Positions 1-8,238 of a DNA stretch of 37,014 bases are shown in pieces. The DNA is from Gammaproteobacteria bacterium (GTDB taxonomy: Bacteria > Pseudomonadota > Gammaproteobacteria > S012-40). The notes beneath the pieces are model-generated. The model was not told the origin of the DNA and searched no databases. It was given only the letters and a program-made list of their open reading frames with translations. Where the stretch lies: contig CAKKRP010000084.1 in assembly GCA_919902765.1 (NCBI GenBank), forward strand, positions 1 to 37,014. Direction: 5' to 3'. The position numbers and the translations under genes were made by a program. The stretch's first letter is position 1; each line of letters starts with the position of its first letter.

Positions 1-1118
1 CGGCGTAATCCGTCGCTGGATTCATTGGTGATGATAGACAATTCTTCCGCCGCGCTGGCCAGTTGCGTGGAATGAGAATGTAGCTCGCTAACCTGGGTGC
101 GCAGGCTGGTGACTAATGCGCCCAAGGCCAGCCCCAAGACGTGTAGTTCAGATAAACCTTTGCTTTCGACATGTATGGTCAGATCGCCGTCGGCGCAGCG
201 TTGCATATTAAGCATCAGGCTGCGTAAGGGGCTGAACACATAGCTATTAAAGATGACCAGCGCGACTATGATGCCGCCGACGATGACCGCTGCGTATATG
301 ACCAGCGCGACGATTTCGGTGCGCCGAAAATTTGCATTAAATTCTTCTACAGATTCAATGACATCAAGGTGAATTTCGCCTTTACCGTCGGGGGCTATTA
401 AATTGAATCCGACCACATGGTTGTGCGCTGCGCGCCCCTCATCCCAGTCCTTAGAACGGTGCAACTCCTTGTCGCCATGGCTAATGCGCAGGGGTGTTTT
501 AGTGATGTTGGCGACTTTAGGGAGGTTGTGTGCAGGGTCAACGACGGCCTCTATATACCCGATAATCCGTAACCCGCCAATGGCGGTGACGACGCTAAAA
601 TTTACTTGTCCATCGGGAGCGGTCCACAATTGAGCGTAGGGCTTAACGCGTTCCGCACCCGTACGGCTCTTTAGATTTTCGTACATGACTTCGTTTAATG
701 CCGCAGGCAGTGTGGTCACGCCTTGCGTACTCTGCGCGATCACATTTAATTCGGGGTCATATACGCGTAATTTAAGCAAATTTACCATGCCCGAGGTCAC
801 AAAACGTTGGGCAAATTGGTCATTCAACAGGGCGATGAGTTCGCTATCCCCAGCTTTTTCTGCGGCCTTGACAAAGGCCTCGCGAAAGGTGTCGGCTTTT
901 TGTGTGCTTAAGTCGAGATCGGTGACTTGCTCTTCTAACAGATTCATGACTTGCTCGACCGCCACGCCCAGGATGCGCGATAAGACGCGGGTTTCTTCCT
1001 CCAGCGCAGCTTTGTTATAAACTCTACCTACCACCACCGAGAGTATCAATACGGTGATCCCTATGGTACTCAGTAGTGCGACGGTAAAGCCTTTTATGGA
1101 TAGCTTATCGAGTTTCAT
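1..1118 (-). CDS. Methyl-accepting chemotaxis protein, partial (3' part outside window)
   Basis: This minus-strand frame is open from an ATG at 1118 to the window edge, so the C-terminal signalling tip is missing. The visible part has a first membrane segment (about residues 10-30), a periplasmic sensor region of about 200 residues, a second membrane segment, a HAMP-like stretch (SPLRSL then GDLTIHV) and the start of a coiled coil ending in SAAEELSIITNESS. That last stretch resembles the methylation helix of chemoreceptors. The protein would sense a periplasmic ligand and signal through CheA/CheW. An in-frame ATG at 1133 is possible, but an AGGA lies upstream of the 1118 start and overlaps the earlier one. 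The gene lies after a terminator, so it is probably transcribed separately. The family call is firm and the ligand unknown. Confidence 0.85.
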   Translation of the reverse strand, partial: MKLDKLSIKGFTVALLSTIGITVLILSVVVGRVYNKAALEEETRVLSRILGVAVEQVMNLLEEQVTDLDLSTQKADTFREAFVKAAEKAGDSELIALLNDQFAQRFVTSGMVNLLKLRVYDPELNVIAQSTQGVTTLPAALNEVMYENLKSRTGAERVKPYAQLWTAPDGQVNFSVVTAIGGLRIIGYIEAVVDPAHNLPKVANITKTPLRISHGDKELHRSKDWDEGRAAHNHVVGFNLIAPDGKGEIHLDVIESVEEFNANFRRTEIVALVIYAAVIVGGIIVALVIFNSYVFSPLRSLMLNMQRCADGDLTIHVESKGLSELHVLGLALGALVTSLRTQVSELHSHSTQLASAAEELSIITNESSDGLR

Positions 1119-1142
1119 GGAGTTTTCGAACATCCTATGAGC

Positions 1143-1181
1143 AATAAAAGGGGATCAATCCGCCCGTCCGTGGGCGGATTG
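1143..1181 (-). terminator. Rho-independent terminator after the rhodanese gene
   Basis: A perfect 10-base stem (1156-1165 pairing with 1172-1181, GC-rich) encloses a 6-base loop. On the minus strand it is followed by CCCCTTTTATT. It begins 8 bases after the rhodanese stop codon and lies before the chemoreceptor gene. Confidence 0.8.
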
Positions 1182-1189
1182 TTCGCCTC

Positions 1190-1624
1190 TTAATGTACCA
1201 ACGGTAGGCCTTTGTTTTCCCACTCTTCGATGCCGCCACGGAACCAGTAGACATTCTTATAGCCGGCCGCGAGGGCCACTTTGGAAGAGTCTACGCTACG
1301 GCCGCAACGCACACCGTTGCAATAGAACAAAATCGGGGTGGCTTTGCTCTTAACGACCTTGGCGAGGGCTGCCGGGGTCGTGTCGGTGTTGGGCATGCTG
1401 ACCGCGCCTTCAATAAAACCTTTTTTGAAGTCGCTGGCTTTGCGTGCGTCGATAATGACGAGGTTGGGAGTTTTTTCCACCAGGGCCACCACCTCTTCGG
1501 CGCTTACGCGCGTGGTGCCATCGACAAAGTCCGGTGTCAGCGGGTGTTCACTGCTCGCATTTACCCCCGTGGACATCAACAACGCTGAGGCAATCAAAGC
1601 TGCCGCCTTTACAGTCTTAAACAT
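1190..1624 (-). CDS. Secreted single-domain rhodanese-like protein
   Basis: 144 residues. An N-terminal signal peptide (residues 1 to about 23, ending VNA) is followed by one rhodanese domain. The active-site loop reads YCNGVRCGRS, with Cys102 as the likely sulfur-carrying residue and a second Cys at 107. IDARKASDF and the C-terminal GYKNVYWFRGG are typical rhodanese motifs. It would act in the periplasm as a sulfurtransferase or persulfide carrier; its substrate cannot be read from sequence. The start is supported by AGGAG just upstream. It is separated from mtnB by 158 bases and followed by a strong hairpin, so it is probably monocistronic. Confidence 0.88.
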   Translation of the reverse strand: MFKTVKAAALIASALLMSTGVNASSEHPLTPDFVDGTTRVSAEEVVALVEKTPNLVIIDARKASDFKKGFIEGAVSMPNTDTTPAALAKVVKSKATPILFYCNGVRCGRSVDSSKVALAAGYKNVYWFRGGIEEWENKGLPLVH

Positions 1625-1782
1625 GAGTGTTCTCCTATGGCTTAAAAAGAAATGGGGTAATGGCCGGTTCGGAGCGAACCACTAAACCCTGCCCGGTTAT
1701 CGACACTTTATGCAGCCTACTTTAGGCGGAGGGGGTGTAACCTATAGATTAGACGGCAATTAATACTGCTATGATAAAAAGG

Positions 1783-2415
1783 TTATAGCCGGGCGAGATA
1801 GTCGCAGAGGTAGTCCACTACTTCCAAGCGATCATAGGCTTGCTGCAAGGAGTCGCCCCACACCGTGACGCCGTGGCGACGTATCATCAGGGCGGTCAGC
1901 GCGGGCGGCTGCGCGCTAAAACGTTGGGCGATTTGTCGCGCAATCGCGGGCACATCTAGCCAATTTTCAAAGATAGCGAGGTGGATGAGCGGGTTTTCGT
2001 CCCCAATGCCCATGCCCTTGAGCATTTCCAGCGGGGGCAGGGCGAGCTCCGTCGCAGGTGACGGGGCGTGTCGCTCGACGGCGATGACGGCGGTGACGCT
2101 GTGTACATGCAAGGCCGCGCGGGCGCGTGGAAATTGCCGATAAATGACCTGGTGGATGCTGGTTTCCGCCGAGGGTTTGTTCTCGGGATTACAGGTTTCG
2201 ACGACCTGGCCATCGGCGATGGCGACGCGCACAAAATCATCCGTCGTCAGTTGTCCCTTGGGGTGGCCGCTGGCGGTGATCCAAAAACTTTCTGCGCCTT
2301 CCGGGCGTACGCTCAGATTGCCTGCGGTGCCGGGCATCCAGCCCCGCGCATGCAAGCGGCGGGCGATCTCGACCAAGGCCGCGCGTGGCGGTTGGTGATC
2401 CCAGAGGGTCGCCAT
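1783..2415 (-). CDS. mtnB: Methylthioribulose-1-phosphate dehydratase
   Basis: 210 residues, full length for this class II aldolase-fold family. MtnB dehydrates 5-methylthioribulose-1-phosphate in the methionine salvage pathway. Visible landmarks are GTAGNLS near residue 29, ITASGHPKG, the zinc histidines His103 and His105 in ALHVHS, and His181 in RRHGVTVWG. It begins 5 bases after the ptsH stop, so it sits at the end of the PTS-type cluster where ptsI is often found. No other methionine-salvage gene is nearby. An alternative is a related sugar-phosphate aldolase, but the motif set fits MtnB best. Confidence 0.87.
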   Translation of the reverse strand: MATLWDHQPPRAALVEIARRLHARGWMPGTAGNLSVRPEGAESFWITASGHPKGQLTTDDFVRVAIADGQVVETCNPENKPSAETSIHQVIYRQFPRARAALHVHSVTAVIAVERHAPSPATELALPPLEMLKGMGIGDENPLIHLAIFENWLDVPAIARQIAQRFSAQPPALTALMIRRHGVTVWGDSLQQAYDRLEVVDYLCDYLARL

Positions 2416-2420
2416 GGCGT

Positions 2421-2690
2421 CTATTGGGCCTCGCCGAACTTATTGGCGACCAAGCTGACCAGGGCGTGTATGGCCTCTTGTTCATCCTGACCATGGGTAG
2501 TGACGGCAATCGCCGAGCCCTTTGCAGCCGCCAGCATCATGACGCCCATGATGCTCTTGCCGTTGGCCTGGCGACCGTCTTTTTCCACCGTCACATCGCA
2601 ACTAAATTGGGTCGCCAAGGTGACAAATTTAGCGGCCGCGCGGGCGTGTAATCCCAGCATATTGACGATTTCAAGGCGCTCTGTGCGCAT
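2421..2690 (-). CDS. ptsH: Phosphocarrier protein HPr
   Basis: 89 residues, normal HPr length. His15 lies in the phosphotransfer motif GLHARAA, and Ser46 lies in GKSIMG, the regulatory site phosphorylated by HPr kinase. It accepts phosphate from enzyme I at His15 and passes it to EIIA-type proteins. It starts 6 bases after the manX stop. An upstream kinase-like gene in the same run suggests a regulatory rather than a sugar-uptake role. No enzyme I gene is present in the window. Confidence 0.95.
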   Translation of the reverse strand: MRTERLEIVNMLGLHARAAAKFVTLATQFSCDVTVEKDGRQANGKSIMGVMMLAAAKGSAIAVTTHGQDEQEAIHALVSLVANKFGEAQ

Positions 2691-2696
2691 CTGATG

Positions 2697-3086
2697 TTAC
2701 CCGCGAAAATGTACGATGCCGTCATGCCCGCCAGTGATCGCCTTATCGACGAGTTGGCTGAGGCTGAGCGTGTGATAATTCAATATCCGCACCAGCATGG
2801 GCAGGTTAAGGCCCGCAATGACCTCGATATGGTGGGCCTTTTTAAGCTTACATGCAATATTACTCGGTGTGGAACCGAAGATGTCGGTCAACACCAACAC
2901 GCCATCGCCTTCGTCAAGGCGCGCTAATTTTTCGTAGGCCTCGCGCAGTGTACGTTCGGGATTGCTGTGTTTATTGACCGGCAATATTTCGGTCATGATG
3001 GGGCACACGCCAATCACCGACACGGCGGTATCCAGCAAGGATTGGCCGACCGTATCGTGGGCGATAATTAAAACTCCGACAGTCAT
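2697..3086 (-). CDS. manX: PTS EIIA component, mannose (EIIA-Man) family
   Basis: 129 residues from the ATG at 3086. That ATG overlaps the rapZ stop as ATGA, which argues for this start although the frame is open further upstream. The N-terminus MTVGVLIIAHD places the phosphorylatable His at position 10. VLTDIFGSTPSNIA is the other family hallmark. The protein is a stand-alone EIIA-Man domain with no IIB, IIC or IID partner nearby, so it probably acts as a regulatory phosphoacceptor from HPr. The arrangement hprK-rapZ-manX-ptsH is known from several proteobacteria. Confidence 0.9.
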   Translation of the reverse strand: MTVGVLIIAHDTVGQSLLDTAVSVIGVCPIMTEILPVNKHSNPERTLREAYEKLARLDEGDGVLVLTDIFGSTPSNIACKLKKAHHIEVIAGLNLPMLVRILNYHTLSLSQLVDKAITGGHDGIVHFRG

Positions 3087-3940
3087 GGTAATTCTCGATG
3101 GCGAACAAGGGTATTCTGATAGGCGGTGCTGAAGTGTGCGACCAGTCGTTCGACCATGTAAACCGAACGATGGTAACCGCCGGTACACCCCACGGCCACG
3201 GTCAGATAACTGCGATTGGAGGCCGCAATGCGCGGCAGCCAGCGTTCTAAATAATCGCGTATATCTTTGAACATGGCGTGGACATCGGCGTGGGTTTCCA
3301 AAAATTCTATGACCGGAATTTCCTTGCCGGTATGTTGACGCAGTTGCGCATTCCAATGGGGATTGGGCAATGAGCGTAGATCAAATACGAAATCCGCGTC
3401 TTGTGGCAGGCCATGTTTATAGCCGAAAGATTCGAACAATAATGACATGCCGCCGCCGACCTTGCCGACCACGCGTAACGTGACCAGATCGCGCAATTCG
3501 TGCAAATTGCTGGTGCTGGTGTCGATATACAAATCGGCGCGCGCTGAAATGGGATCGAGCAATACGCGTTCTTGCCGGATGGCCTCCGACAAAGACACAT
3601 GATCGTTGGTCAGCGGGTGTTTGCGTCGCGTTTCGCTGAAGCGTTTAATCAAAATATCTTCAGCGGCGTCCAAAAAAATAACCTCGGTTTGGATCTCGCC
3701 GTTTTGCAAACCGTTGAGGATGGCCGGAAAATAGTGCAAATCTTCACTGCGATTGCGCGCGTCTATGCCGACTGCGACGCGCTCATAAAATTTCTGCGCG
3801 GTGCCGGACATGTAATCCGCAAATGAAGACAGCAACGCCAGCGGCAAATTGTCGATGCTGTAATAGCCCAAGTCTTCCAGGACATTGAGCGCCGTGCTCT
3901 TGCCGGAGCCGGACAGACCGCTGACGATGACGAGTTTCAT
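3083..3940 (-). CDS. rapZ: RNase adapter / nucleotide-binding protein RapZ
   Basis: 285 residues, full length. It opens with a Walker A motif GLSGSGKST (residues 8-16) followed by LGYYSIDNLP. The C-terminal half holds the conserved GCTGGYHRSVY signature. In E. coli RapZ delivers small RNA GlmZ to RNase E and so controls glucosamine-6-phosphate synthase; in other bacteria its RNA target is not established. Both ends overlap neighbours by four bases (ATGA), which couples it translationally to hprK upstream and manX downstream. Confidence 0.95.
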   Translation of the reverse strand: MKLVIVSGLSGSGKSTALNVLEDLGYYSIDNLPLALLSSFADYMSGTAQKFYERVAVGIDARNRSEDLHYFPAILNGLQNGEIQTEVIFLDAAEDILIKRFSETRRKHPLTNDHVSLSEAIRQERVLLDPISARADLYIDTSTSNLHELRDLVTLRVVGKVGGGMSLLFESFGYKHGLPQDADFVFDLRSLPNPHWNAQLRQHTGKEIPVIEFLETHADVHAMFKDIRDYLERWLPRIAASNRSYLTVAVGCTGGYHRSVYMVERLVAHFSTAYQNTLVRHRELP

Positions 3941-4416
3941 GGGTGCGCCTGCGGCGCGGCGACGCCGTGCCGATGCACCCAGTCAGCGACTGTCTGGGCC
4001 ATATGCGCGGGTGCGGCGCGTCGCAACACGCAGGTAGGGAGGGCATATTGTGCAGTATAGATCGGCGTCGGTTTGCCGGTGTACAAATAGACCGCTGCGC
4101 CGATGGGGGCGGCGCGTTGTGTCGCCTTTGCACCGTATAATTCGCCGACATCCAACAAGCCGTGTTCCGGGATCAGTAACTTGCCCTGCCAACCGGGGAC
4201 GCCGCTGCCTATTAAACGGGTACCGTCGCGGCTGAGCAATACCAAGTCGTCAATGACCAGGCGCTGGCCCTGGGCGACCAGGGCCAAGGCCAGCGAGCTC
4301 TTGCCCGCGCCAGGCGCGCCGCACAACAACACCCCGCAGCCCCACACGCTGACTAAGGTTGCGTGGAGGCTGACGTGGCGAGACGCAGTAAATGTAGCGG
4401 TTAAGGCGATGGGCAT
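3937..4416 (-). CDS. hprK: Short HPr kinase/phosphorylase-like protein
   Basis: 159 residues from the ATG at 4416; a GTG at 4437 is an alternative start. Classical HprK has over 300 residues; this protein lacks the N-terminal domain and resembles the short alphaproteobacterial type. Residues 18-50 carry LHAT, then Walker A GAPGAGKSS (33-41), then LVIDD (Asp56 and Asp57). The family loop normally reads close to EIRGLGIIDV, but here it reads LLIPEHGLLDV, so the usual Glu and Arg are not conserved. It would phosphorylate Ser46 of the HPr encoded three genes downstream. Activity is uncertain because of the changed loop. It overlaps rapZ by ATGA. Confidence 0.8.
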   Translation of the reverse strand: MPIALTATFTASRHVSLHATLVSVWGCGVLLCGAPGAGKSSLALALVAQGQRLVIDDLVLLSRDGTRLIGSGVPGWQGKLLIPEHGLLDVGELYGAKATQRAAPIGAAVYLYTGKPTPIYTAQYALPTCVLRRAAPAHMAQTVADWVHRHGVAAPQAHP

Positions 4417-4454
4417 GGATGATATCCCGTTGCGCACTTGCCAGGTTTATATTA

Positions 4455-4757
4455 TTAAACGCTATTGTTGCGGTGATCGCTGCTCTTTTCTTTGTGCTTG
4501 ACCAGTTGGCGGTCGAGCTTATCGACCAAGGCGTCGATCGCCGCGTACATATCGGCGTCTATCGCGTCGGCGAATAAATCATTGCCCGCCACATGCAAGT
4601 TGGCTTCGGCCTTTTGTTGTTGTTTTTCGACCGTCAAGACCACTTGGGCTTGCACAATACGCCCGAAATGGCGCGCCAAACGCTCGAACTTTTCTGATAC
4701 ATAACTACGCAACGCGGGCGTAATCTCGCAGTGGTGACCCGCAAGTTGAATATCCAT
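4455..4757 (-). CDS. hpf: Ribosome hibernation promoting factor, short form
   Basis: 100 residues, the size of the short HPF/YfiA family. It starts MDIQLAGHHCEITPALRSYV and contains AEANLHVAGNDLFADAIDADMYAAID, both typical of the family, with a basic lysine-rich C-terminus. It binds the 30S decoding centre of idle ribosomes and promotes 100S dimers. It lies 17 bases after the rpoN stop, the common position next to rpoN. Confidence 0.94.
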   Translation of the reverse strand: MDIQLAGHHCEITPALRSYVSEKFERLARHFGRIVQAQVVLTVEKQQQKAEANLHVAGNDLFADAIDADMYAAIDALVDKLDRQLVKHKEKSSDHRNNSV

Positions 4758-4774
4758 CGCAAACTCCAGAGATG

Positions 4775-6322
4775 TTAGGACAGGCGCTTGCGTTCGTTGG
4801 ACGGGGGTATGACCAAGACATCGCGGTATTTGGCCACCGTGCGACGCGCCACATTGATACCTTGTTCCGACAAGATTTTGGCAATCTTGCTATCGCTCAA
4901 GGGTTTGCGCGCGTCTTCGTTGGCCACCAGCTTCTTGATCAAGGCCCTAATCGCCGTCGAGGAACACTCGCCGCCGCTGTCGGTGCTGACATGGCTTGAA
5001 AAGAAGTATTTTAACTCAAAAATGCCTCTGGGAGTATGCATGTATTTTTTTGTGGTGATGCGCGAGATGGTCGATTCGTGCATGCCGACGGCCTCGGCGA
5101 TATCGTGGAGCACGAGGGCCTTCATGGCCTCCTCCCCGTGTTCGAGGAAGGCGCGTTGACGCTCGACGATGCAACTGGCGACCTTTAACAGGGTTTCGTT
5201 GCGGCTTTGTAAGCTTTTGATAAACCAGCGCGCCTCTTGCAACTGACCTTGCATATAGGTGTTGTCGGCGCTCTTGTTGGCGCGTTGCACCATGCCGGCA
5301 TACAGCGAGTTGATGCGTAATTTGGGGGTGGCGTCGCCGTTGAGCTCGACTTTCCAGCCAAATTTGGTTTTGGAGACCACCACGTCGGGCACCACATATT
5401 CGGTGCCGGCGGCGGCGACTTGACTGCCGGGTCGCGGGTCCAGGGTTTGGATCAGTTTGAGGATTTCGCGCAATTGCTCTTGCGTGAGCTTCATTTTGCG
5501 CTGCAATTGCGTGTAGTCGCGATTGGCCAGCAGCTCAAAATATTGGGCGATCAGCAACTTGGCTTGGTTCAGCCAGAGTGTCGAAGGGATCTTTTGCGCC
5601 AGTTGTATGGACAGACATTCACGCAGATCGCGTGCCGCGACGCCGGTGGGTTCGAAGTGTTGTATCGTATGCAATACCGTCACGACATCTTCGATGTCGA
5701 TATTCAGTTCGGACTTTAAATCCTTCCAGATTTCCTCGGCGGTGGTGCTGAGATAGCCGTCCTCGTTGACGGAATCGATGATGGCGGTGGCGATCATGAA
5801 ATCCGTAGGGGTGAAGGGCGTAAGACGCGCTTGCCACATCAGCAGGTCGCGCAATGATTCTGTCTCGGCATTGCGGTTTTCTAGCATTTTACCGGCGTCA
5901 TCATCCCCATTCGCGTTGGAGCTGCTGCTCCCTGGGCTGGTGATGGTGGTGACATCGTAGATGTCTTCCCAGGCGCTATCCACCGGCAAATCTTCCGGCA
6001 AGGCGTCGGATTTGAATTCGATGTCTTGGGAATCTTTGAACTCGGGGTCTTTGAATTCGATTTCGGGGCTGCCGCCCTCGCCCTCGTCGCCGCCGTTGCT
6101 ACCGCTTTCGCCATCGAAATTGGCGACCTCGGGGCCGGCCTCTTCGCTGGGTGCGGCGTCTTCGCCGTTTTCTGTGCTTTCCAGCATGGGGTTGCTTTCC
6201 AGGGCCTCTTGGATTTCTTGTTGTAATTCCAAGGTGGAAAGCTGCAACAGCCGGATGGCTTGTTGCAACTGGGGGGTCATGGTCAAATGCTGACCCAATC
6301 GGAGTTGGAGCGACTGTTTCAT
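4775..6322 (-). CDS. rpoN: RNA polymerase sigma-54 factor
   Basis: 515 residues, longer than the 477 of E. coli. Region I (1-50) is rich in Gln and Leu and starts [20 protein letters not shown]. Region II (about 50-145) is long and strongly acidic, with repeated EFKD blocks at 87-106. The core-binding and helix-turn-helix regions follow, and the RpoN box ARRTVAKYR lies at about 492-500. It directs RNA polymerase to -24/-12 promoters that need an enhancer-binding ATPase. A 17-base palindrome lies just upstream of the gene. Confidence 0.97.
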   Translation of the reverse strand: MKQSLQLRLGQHLTMTPQLQQAIRLLQLSTLELQQEIQEALESNPMLESTENGEDAAPSEEAGPEVANFDGESGSNGGDEGEGGSPEIEFKDPEFKDSQDIEFKSDALPEDLPVDSAWEDIYDVTTITSPGSSSSNANGDDDAGKMLENRNAETESLRDLLMWQARLTPFTPTDFMIATAIIDSVNEDGYLSTTAEEIWKDLKSELNIDIEDVVTVLHTIQHFEPTGVAARDLRECLSIQLAQKIPSTLWLNQAKLLIAQYFELLANRDYTQLQRKMKLTQEQLREILKLIQTLDPRPGSQVAAAGTEYVVPDVVVSKTKFGWKVELNGDATPKLRINSLYAGMVQRANKSADNTYMQGQLQEARWFIKSLQSRNETLLKVASCIVERQRAFLEHGEEAMKALVLHDIAEAVGMHESTISRITTKKYMHTPRGIFELKYFFSSHVSTDSGGECSSTAIRALIKKLVANEDARKPLSDSKIAKILSEQGINVARRTVAKYRDVLVIPPSNERKRLS

Positions 6323-6346
6323 TGTGGCACCGCTTTAGGTTGGGTA

Positions 6347-6363
6347 ACGCTAACAGTTAGCGT
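6347..6363. promoter_or_regulatory. 17-base perfect palindrome between lptB and rpoN
   Basis: Two 8-base arms, ACGCTAAC and GTTAGCGT, flank a single central base. It lies in the 53-base gap after lptB and 25 bases before the rpoN start codon. The one-base spacer makes it a better protein-binding site than a hairpin, though a 7-bp stem with a 3-base loop is possible. Its function is unknown. Confidence 0.4.
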
Positions 6364-6375
6364 CCCTGGTTAACT

Positions 6376-7107
6376 CTATAGACGAAAATCCTTGCCTAAG
6401 TAAACTTCACGCACCGTCTCATTTTCTAATATAGCGGATGGAGTGCCTTCGGCCAGCACCTCACCATTACTAATAATATACGCCCGTTCACAAATTCCCA
6501 GGGTCTCGCGCACATTGTGGTCGGTAATCAAAACGCCTATCCCTTGCTCGCGTAACTGTTTGATTGTATTTTGAATATCGAGCACCGACAAGGGATCTAC
6601 GCCGGCGAACGGCTCATCAAGGAGAATATAACGCGGCGCTGCCGCAAGGGCTCGGGCGATTTCCACCCGACGCCTTTCGCCCCCCGAAAGGCTCATTCCC
6701 CATTGTTCGCGCAAATGGGCAACGCGGAATTCATGCAATAGTCGCTCCATTTCTTCTTTGCGGCCAGCGGTGTCCAAATCTTCACGTATTTCGAGCACCG
6801 CCATCAGGTTGTCGGCCACGCTCAGTTTACGAAAAACCGACGCCTCTTGCGGCAAATAGCCCAAACCCAGGGCCGCGCGCGCATGTAAAGGTTGGTGTGT
6901 AATATCTTGATTATCAAGGGAAATGCCTCCCTTATCGGCGGGGGTTAGGCCGACGATCATATAAAAACTGGTCGTCTTGCCTGCGCCATTGGGGCCTAAT
7001 AGGCCTACCACCTCGCCAGGGCGTACGTAGAGCGACACGTCTTGCACCACCCAACGCCGCCGGAACCGCTTAGCCAAGTGCTGGGCCACCAGTTGCCGGT
7101 CGCTCAT
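6376..7107 (-). CDS. lptB: LPS export ABC transporter ATP-binding protein LptB
   Basis: 243 residues, the usual LptB length. Walker A is GPNGAGKTT, the signature is [15 protein letters not shown], and Walker B with its glutamate is [13 protein letters not shown]. LptB powers LptFG to extract LPS from the inner membrane and pass it along LptC-LptA to the outer membrane. The start overlaps the lptA stop as ATGA. The neighbours kdsD, kdsC, lptC and lptA upstream and rpoN downstream match the conserved proteobacterial order. lptF and lptG are not in the window. Confidence 0.97.
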   Translation of the reverse strand: MSDRQLVAQHLAKRFRRRWVVQDVSLYVRPGEVVGLLGPNGAGKTTSFYMIVGLTPADKGGISLDNQDITHQPLHARAALGLGYLPQEASVFRKLSVADNLMAVLEIREDLDTAGRKEEMERLLHEFRVAHLREQWGMSLSGGERRRVEIARALAAAPRYILLDEPFAGVDPLSVLDIQNTIKQLREQGIGVLITDHNVRETLGICERAYIISNGEVLAEGTPSAILENETVREVYLGKDFRL

Positions 7108-7616
7108 GGCTTGGCCCCCGGTTTGCGCGTGTTCACGGTGGCCGGGTCGATGGTCACTTGGACACGATTGCGCTCATTGCCGCCATTGGTGGCGCGCACC
7201 ACATTGGCGGTCATGTCGTAGTGGATGTGTTCGCCACGGAATACATTATTACCCTGGCTCATTTGCGCGGCGCCACGCAACGAGACGGTCGTATGTGTAA
7301 TATGGTAGACCACTTCATTGGCTTGCGCCTCTACATCGACTTGCGCGCCTTCCGGGCGTTGACGAAAATAGGCCGGTTGTCCGCGCGCGGTGATCTCTAT
7401 TACCTTATTGGCCTTGCCGGTGATGACGATGTGATCCGCTTGCACATGGACACTGCCTTGGATCATTTTGACATGCCCGGTATAGGTGCTGATTTGACGT
7501 TTTTCGTCCAGCTCAACTTGGTCGGCCTCGATAGAAATCGCTTGTCGCGCGTCGTCGTCTAAGGCGTGGACTAGGCCAGGCCAACACAGCAGCAGCGCGG
7601 GGGCGAGGCGACGCAT
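7104..7616 (-). CDS. lptA: LPS transport periplasmic bridge protein LptA
   Basis: 170 residues from the ATG at 7616. This start gives a clean signal peptide ([18 protein letters not shown]) and avoids overlapping lptC. The OstA/LptA domain follows, with [21 protein letters not shown] and FRGEHIHYD. The frame is open further upstream, but that extension has no signal-peptide character. LptA forms the periplasmic beta-jellyroll bridge for LPS. No strong ribosome binding site is visible, so translation may depend on the preceding gene. Confidence 0.9.
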   Translation of the reverse strand: MRRLAPALLLCWPGLVHALDDDARQAISIEADQVELDEKRQISTYTGHVKMIQGSVHVQADHIVITGKANKVIEITARGQPAYFRQRPEGAQVDVEAQANEVVYHITHTTVSLRGAAQMSQGNNVFRGEHIHYDMTANVVRATNGGNERNRVQVTIDPATVNTRKPGAKP

Positions 7617-7665
7617 AATAAATCGGCGCTGCTCTATAGTAGTGCGCCACCGCGTTATGGGTGTA

Positions 7666-8238
7666 TTAGGGTGCATAACGGGCGCGCACATTGTGCAGCA
7701 GTTGCAAGCGTTGTTCATTAAAAAAAACCCGCATACCCTTGGCATCCACAGTGGCCTGGTCGGTAAACACGGTGACGAGATCGGTCGAGTGGGCGACGCC
7801 TTGTTGCGCGTCTATCGTCATTTCCTTAGTGTAAGCCTGCAAAGGGCTGAGGTCGGCGATGGCTTCGCGCACCGTATTGACGCCCTCGTGGAGGTGGATT
7901 TCCTCATCGGCGGTGATAACGCCGCCGCCCGCCGTGACGCGCCAACGCGCCAGCCCCGGTACTTGGATGGCGAGATCGGGTTGTTGTAGCACCGTCACGT
8001 CGGCGACGTTATCGTGCGCCGTAAAGGTCGCGCGCAACAAGTACGGCGCGCTACCGTCGGGTTGAATGAATTGGGCGGTGAAATTTTCCATATAATAGTC
8101 GATGCGACTGGCGCTGCTAGAGGTGGTCGCAACACCCCGAGGTGCGCCGCCGATCCACCACCAGGCACCTAGGCTCAGGGCGGCAACCGCGATGGTCCAA
8201 CCGGGCCGTCGCCAAAAAAACGTGAGTTTGCGCGTCAC
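7666..8238 (-). CDS. lptC: LPS export protein LptC
   Basis: 190 residues starting at a GTG at 8238 that overlaps the kdsC stop as GTGA. One membrane segment (about residues 13-31, ending AWWWIGG) anchors it in the inner membrane. The rest is a periplasmic beta-jellyroll with YYMENFTAQFIQPDGSAPYLLRA and a late LLHNVRARY. LptC receives LPS from LptBFG and hands it to LptA. The sequence is divergent as in most LptC proteins, but position and topology support the call. Longer upstream starts would run deep into kdsC and are unlikely. Confidence 0.88.
   Translation of the reverse strand: MTRKLTFFWRRPGWTIAVAALSLGAWWWIGGAPRGVATTSSSASRIDYYMENFTAQFIQPDGSAPYLLRATFTAHDNVADVTVLQQPDLAIQVPGLARWRVTAGGGVITADEEIHLHEGVNTVREAIADLSPLQAYTKEMTIDAQQGVAHSTDLVTVFTDQATVDAKGMRVFFNEQRLQLLHNVRARYAP

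Noticed and set aside
1666-1680. Hairpin GGTTCG-GAG-CGAACC upstream of the rhodanese gene
   Set aside because: It has a 6-base stem with no adjacent T-run and no clear promoter. It is too small to call as a riboswitch or terminator.
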